Shown here: positions 5,445-8,646 of the stretch, piece after piece | Layout of the letters: each line of letters opens with the position of its first letter | How positions within the stretch are numbered: the stretch's first letter is position 1 | Assembly: GCA_013389125.1 (NCBI GenBank) | Contig: JACADX010000068.1 | Location: 1-8,646, forward strand | Source: Parvularculaceae bacterium | GTDB taxonomy: Bacteria > Pseudomonadota > Alphaproteobacteria > Caulobacterales > Parvularculaceae | DNA: 8,646 nt | Direction of reading: 5' to 3' | The notes under the pieces: model-generated | The model's input: only the letters and a program-made list of their open reading frames with translations | Database searches by the model: none | What the model was told of the DNA's origin: nothing | Position numbers and translations under genes: made by a program

Positions 5445-7280
5445 ATGTCTCGGCTTTTTTCCGCGTTTGACTGGGTGTCGGACGCTGTCATTGTAACTAA
5501 CGCCGATCGCGCGGCGCTTTACGTCAACGACGCTTTTTGCGCGCTGTTCGGCGGCGCACCCGCTTCATGGCCGGGCGCGAAGTGCCCGATTGATCCCGAC
5601 CCGGAAACAGGCCGCGCCATCTCCCGCCACGAGAATCTGGGGTCGACATACGACTGGACGTCAAATGACGGACCGGACGGCTTGCGCGTTTACATCGGGC
5701 GCGAGATCAAAGCGAACGGCAATCTGGCGCCGCACGACGACGTCGAAGGCGGCTTCAAGTCGCGCCTTCGCCTCTTCGCCACCATGAGCCACGAAATGAG
5801 AACGCCGCTCAACGGCATCCTCGGCATGAGCGGCCTTCTTCTCGACACGCGTCTTGAACCGTCGCAGCGGGCCTATGTCGACGCCATTCATGAATCCGGC
5901 ACGTCGCTGCTATCGCTCATCAATGACGTGCTCGACTATTCGAAATTCGCTGCGGACCAGATGGAAATCGCATGCGACAGTTTCGATATTCGCGCGCTCG
6001 TGCAAGGCGTCACGGAGCTTCTTTCGCCCCGCGCCGCGCAAAAGGGCGTCGAAATCGCCTCTTTCGTCGATCCGAGAACGCCCTACCGACTCATCGGCGA
6101 CGAGATGCGCTTGCGGCAGGTGCTCCTCAATCTTGCCGGCAACGCCGTCAAGTTCACGGAGCGAGGCGGCGTTACAATCGAAGTCCATGTTCGCGGCAAG
6201 TCGCCATCGGCCGTATGCCCGTTTCGCATCGATGTCCGCGACACCGGCGTTGGAATCGCCGATGAAGACAAGGCCCGCATTTTCGAGGAGTTCGCGCAGG
6301 CCGAATCGGGTCGGGCGCGGAAATTCGAAGGAACAGGTCTCGGCCTCGCCATCGTCAAGAAGATCATCACGGCGATGAACGGCGAGGTTCGCGTTGAAAG
6401 CGCGCTGGGCTCTGGCAGCGTCTTCTCCGCCATGCTCGCGCTCAAGGTTGACGACGCGAACGCCGAGGAACCGCTGATGATGCGCAATCCGGCGCAGCCG
6501 CTTGTCATCGCCACGCGATCGCCGATTGTTGCGCGCTACCTTGACCTTCAACTGAAGGCGGCCGGCGCGCGCTCGATCGAGATTGTCGCATCCGCGGCGC
6601 AAGCCTGCGCCGCGCTCGAGCGCGAACCGGCGGCGATCGCGCTTGTCGATCTTGATATCGCTGTCGAGGGCGGCATGAGGATTGCAAAATCCGCGAGCGC
6701 TTCTTACGTGATGCTGACGCCAACAACGCGCGGCCGCGTTGACGGTTTTCTGAGGATCGGTTTCACGGGCTTTCTAATCAAGCCCATTCGAGCCGCGACC
6801 CTTGTCGGCCTGCTGAACGCATCGAAGGTCGCCTCTCCGCAGCGGCGCAAGCGCGATCGCGATGACGCGCCGAAGGTGGAAAAAGAGGCGCTCAGCATCC
6901 TCATCGCCGACGATAACAGGATTAATGCGCTCCTGACGCGCACGCTCGTCGAACGCGCCGGCCATAAGGTCACGGTCGCCGAAAACGGCGAGCGCGTTGT
7001 CGCCGCGCTCGCGCGCGAGCCGTTCGATCTCATTCTCATGGACGTTCACATGCCGACCATGGACGGCCTCGCCGCCGCGCGGAAAATCCGATCCGGCGGC
7101 GGTCCAGCCGCGGCGACGCCGATTATCGCTTTCTCGGCCGATGACGCAGCGGCTGAACGCGCGATCTGCCTTGAGGCCGGCATGGACGATTATCTGACGA
7201 AGCCGGTCGATCCCGCTGAATTGCTCAAGGCGATCGCCAAATGGCGCAATGGCCGCGATCCTGTCCGCATCGCGTCGTGA
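5445..7280 (+). CDS. Hybrid sensor histidine kinase (PAS, HisKA, HATPase_c, pseudo-receiver, receiver)
   Basis: This 611-residue soluble hybrid kinase has no membrane helices. Residues 1-95 look like a reduced PAS domain (FDWVSDAVIVTNADRAALYV to GLRVYIGREI). HisKA follows with the phospho-accepting His116 in MSHEMRTPLNG. HATPase_c (about 213-335) has an N-box with Asn233, a G1 box DTGVGIAD with Asp266, and a G2 box GTGLGL (296-301). A receiver-like domain at about 350-462 starts with VIATRSP, so it lacks the acidic pocket pair, yet keeps Asp402/Asp404 in LVDLDI, a Thr in MLTP and Lys446. A second, complete receiver (about 483-605) has Asp489 and Asp490, phospho-accepting Asp533 in LMDVHMP, and Lys586 in YLTKPVD. 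It would autophosphorylate and pass phosphate to its own receiver, and possibly onward to a phosphotransfer protein not in this window. The signal is presumably cytoplasmic. No cognate response regulator is adjacent, so the output is unknown. It is divergent from the ELM1-like gene. Confidence 0.92.
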   Translation: MSRLFSAFDWVSDAVIVTNADRAALYVNDAFCALFGGAPASWPGAKCPIDPDPETGRAISRHENLGSTYDWTSNDGPDGLRVYIGREIKANGNLAPHDDVEGGFKSRLRLFATMSHEMRTPLNGILGMSGLLLDTRLEPSQRAYVDAIHESGTSLLSLINDVLDYSKFAADQMEIACDSFDIRALVQGVTELLSPRAAQKGVEIASFVDPRTPYRLIGDEMRLRQVLLNLAGNAVKFTERGGVTIEVHVRGKSPSAVCPFRIDVRDTGVGIADEDKARIFEEFAQAESGRARKFEGTGLGLAIVKKIITAMNGEVRVESALGSGSVFSAMLALKVDDANAEEPLMMRNPAQPLVIATRSPIVARYLDLQLKAAGARSIEIVASAAQACAALEREPAAIALVDLDIAVEGGMRIAKSASASYVMLTPTTRGRVDGFLRIGFTGFLIKPIRAATLVGLLNASKVASPQRRKRDRDDAPKVEKEALSILIADDNRINALLTRTLVERAGHKVTVAENGERVVAALAREPFDLILMDVHMPTMDGLAAARKIRSGGGPAAATPIIAFSADDAAAERAICLEAGMDDYLTKPVDPAELLKAIAKWRNGRDPVRIAS

Positions 7281-7354
7281 ACCCGGTCGAGCGACCGAAA
7301 AATGCGGTTTCCAGCATGTTAACGGCGAAGGAATCGGGCAGCGGCGCCGATCGC

Positions 7355-7369
7355 TTAAGGCGACCTTAA
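7355..7369. repeat. Short palindrome upstream of the ABC permease gene
   Basis: TTAAGG and CCTTAA flank CGA, a 6-bp inverted repeat with a 3-base spacer, 44 bases before the permease ATG and just upstream of the TATATC-type box at 7385-7390. Its position suits an operator overlapping a -35 region, but no regulator is recognised. Confidence 0.35.
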
Positions 7370-7380
7370 AAGCTCCGCGC

Positions 7381-7390
7381 GCAATATATC
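7381..7390 (+). promoter_or_regulatory. Possible -10 region for the ABC exporter operon
   Basis: GCAATATATC, identical to 2321-2330, lies 22 bases before the permease ATG. TATATC could act as the -10 box; no good -35 match lies 16-18 bases upstream, where the TTAAGG/CCTTAA palindrome ends. Confidence 0.3.
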
Positions 7391-7399
7391 CAATCGACG

Positions 7400-7404
7400 G
7401 GTGA
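7400..7404 (+). promoter_or_regulatory. Ribosome binding site deciding the permease start
   Basis: GGTGA matches the anti-Shine-Dalgarno complement and lies 8 bases upstream of the ATG at 7413. The GTG at 7401, which would add four residues, falls within this site, so the ATG is preferred. Confidence 0.55.
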
Positions 7405-7412
7405 GCGGCGGG

Positions 7413-8546
7413 ATGAACGACATAGCCCTGAAAATTCTGTGGGCGGATCTCGGCAAGGCGATCGCGATGGTCCTCGGCGTCGCCTTCTCAACGCTGCTGA
7501 TGGCCCAGCAGGCGGCGATCTTCGTCTGCCTTATGGGAAATTCCGCCTCGCACATCACGACCGCGCAAGATGTCGACATCTGGATCGCCGACCCGCGCGC
7601 CGATTATTTCGACGACCCCGGTTCCGTTCCCGTCGCGCTCGTCGAACGCGTGAAAAGCGTTCCCGGCGTCGCTTACGCGGCGCCCTTCATTCGTTCGAGC
7701 GTGTCGCTCGACAGTGAGAGCCTTGTCGAGCAGGGCGTCCTCATAGGGCTCGACCAGAACTCTTTTCTCGGCGCGCCGCAAGCAATGGTGATCGGCTCGC
7801 TCGACGCGCTTCGCGCCGCCGAGACGTTCATCGTCGACCGACGGGGATATGGCGACATCTGGCCGAACGAGGAAATCGTTCTCGGCAAGGTTCTTGAAGT
7901 CGACGGCCGCCTCTTGCGCCTTGTCGGCGTCGCCGATCCGCCCTCGCCTTTCATCTCGATGCCGCTCATTTACACGAGCCTATCAACGGCCTCGCTCGTC
8001 CGCCGCGGCCTTGCGCCGGGCTTTGTCGTCGCGCGCGCAAAGGACGGCGCGGACACGAAGGCCGTCGCGGCGGCGATCGCCGACGCGACCGGTTACGGCG
8101 CCTTCGACAAGGAGTCGTTCAGCCGGATGACGGTCGACTATTATCTCAAGAACACCGGCATTCCGATCAATTTCTTTATCACCGTCGCGCTCGGCTTCAT
8201 CGTCGGAGCGGCGATCGTCGCGCAGACCTTCTACCTCTTCGTCACTGAAAATCTCCGCCATCTCGCCGTCTTCAAGGCGATGGGGGCGACGTGGCGGCAA
8301 CTCGTGTCGATGACAGCCGTCCAATGCCTCATCGTCGCCGCCGTCGGGTTTAGCCTCGGCATCGCCGGCGCTTCGTGGTTTTTCGAGACCGTGCCGGCGA
8401 AGGTTCCGGCATTCAAGGGCTTCTACCTGCCCGCGGGCGTCGCGCTCAAGGTCGGGCTCGCGATATTTGCGATCGCCCTTCTTTCCGGCGCCGTCAGCAT
8501 CCAGCGCGCGGTGCGCCTTGCGCCGGCATACGTGCTGAAGGGTTGA
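7413..8546 (+). CDS. DevC-like ABC exporter permease (FtsX/MacB-type)
   Basis: This 377-residue inner-membrane protein has the four-helix FtsX/MacB layout: one helix near the N-terminus (about 17-41), a large periplasmic domain (about 42-247), and three C-terminal helices (253-277, 301-324, 344-364). Its length and the patterns VAFSTLLMAQQAAIF (23-37), GFIVGAAIVAQTFY (261-274) and LRHLAVFKAMGAT (281-293) match DevC, the permease of DevBCA-type exporters. The last of these is the cytoplasmic loop that couples to the ATPase. Such systems use an HlyD/DevB-like adaptor and an outer-membrane channel to export lipids, peptides or other molecules without a classic transport pore. The ATPase gene follows after 3 bases. 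No adaptor gene is within the window; it may lie beyond the right edge. The substrate cannot be inferred. MacB-type permeases normally carry a fused ATPase, which this one lacks. Confidence 0.87.
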   Translation: MNDIALKILWADLGKAIAMVLGVAFSTLLMAQQAAIFVCLMGNSASHITTAQDVDIWIADPRADYFDDPGSVPVALVERVKSVPGVAYAAPFIRSSVSLDSESLVEQGVLIGLDQNSFLGAPQAMVIGSLDALRAAETFIVDRRGYGDIWPNEEIVLGKVLEVDGRLLRLVGVADPPSPFISMPLIYTSLSTASLVRRGLAPGFVVARAKDGADTKAVAAAIADATGYGAFDKESFSRMTVDYYLKNTGIPINFFITVALGFIVGAAIVAQTFYLFVTENLRHLAVFKAMGATWRQLVSMTAVQCLIVAAVGFSLGIAGASWFFETVPAKVPAFKGFYLPAGVALKVGLAIFAIALLSGAVSIQRAVRLAPAYVLKG

Positions 8547-8549
8547 GCC

Positions 8550-8646
8550 ATGGACGCAGCCGTCGCCTGCCGCGATCTCAAGATGCAGTTCGGCGAAGGC
8601 GAAAACGCCCAGTTCGTTCTGCGCGGCGTGTCGCTCGACATCAAGC
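8550..8646 (+). CDS. ABC transporter ATP-binding protein (partial, N-terminus only)
   Basis: An ATG three bases after the permease stop opens a frame that runs off the window. The 32 visible residues (CRDLKMQFGEGE, then FVLRGVSLDI) follow the typical first two strands of an ABC ATPase (aromatic/A-loop region and L-x-G-V-S). The Walker A motif is not reached. Tight spacing to the DevC-like permease indicates translation from the same mRNA and makes it the likely DevA/MacB-type ATPase partner. The lack of more sequence limits the call. Confidence 0.8.
   Translation, partial: MDAAVACRDLKMQFGEGENAQFVLRGVSLDIK

Noticed and set aside
5910..6602. 230-codon minus-strand open frame inside the hybrid kinase gene
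   Set aside because: It lies fully antisense to the conserved HisKA/HATPase region, has no ribosome binding site, and its protein shows no recognisable domain; typical antisense frame in GC-rich coding DNA.
7284..7297. Small hairpin CGGTC-GAGC-GACCG just after the kinase stop
   Set aside because: The stem is only 5 bp and is followed by A residues, not a U-run, on the plus strand, so it is not a credible intrinsic terminator.
1..8646. Mobile element, CRISPR array, tRNA or rRNA gene, toxin-antitoxin or defence system
   Set aside because: I saw no transposase or integrase, no regularly spaced repeats, no cloverleaf-like sequence and no typical defence-protein motifs; every large gene fits a known housekeeping, signalling or transport family.

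Overview
The window looks like chromosomal DNA from a GC-rich alphaproteobacterium, most likely of the Hyphomicrobiales or a related order. The evidence is an ErpA-type Fe-S carrier ending in the usual alphaproteobacterial way, a bacterial ELM1-like protein (a family best known from alphaproteobacteria and plant mitochondria), a class I aminotransferase of the alphaproteobacterial aspartate/prephenate type, and TTAA/TTAAC and GANTC-type words in the intergenic regions. I cannot name a genus. I see no tRNA, rRNA, CRISPR array, transposase, phage gene or integration boundary. Base composition and codon use look even throughout, so this reads as core or lineage-specific chromosome rather than a mobile island.

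Layout, left to right. (1) A partial, secreted YbjN-domain protein runs off the left edge on the minus strand. It is divergent from erpA (plus). erpA converges, with a 7-base gap, on a six-helix membrane protein that carries one PAS domain and no output domain (minus). (2) About 300 non-coding bases follow, holding a 13-bp inverted repeat, and lead into a PLP-dependent aspartate-type aminotransferase (plus) and then dps (plus). (3) dps ends at a strong hairpin, followed by a structured intergenic stretch, and faces an ELM1-like gene on the minus strand. (4) The ELM1-like gene is divergent, across 99 bases, from a hybrid histidine kinase (PAS, HisKA, HATPase_c, pseudo-receiver, receiver; plus). 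(5) A DevC-like ABC exporter permease and the start of its ATPase partner (plus) close the window at the right edge.

The genes do not form one pathway. They are several short transcription units with housekeeping or stress roles: Fe-S cluster delivery, amino-acid metabolism, DNA protection with iron storage, signalling, and ABC export. The only clear operon is permease plus ATPase, with a 3-base gap.

I found no convincing new multi-gene system. The points most worth a second look are the structured element between dps and the ELM1-like gene, the inverted repeat ahead of the aminotransferase, the PAS protein that stops where an output domain would normally begin, the pseudo-receiver in the hybrid kinase, and the ELM1-like protein, whose bacterial role is unclear.
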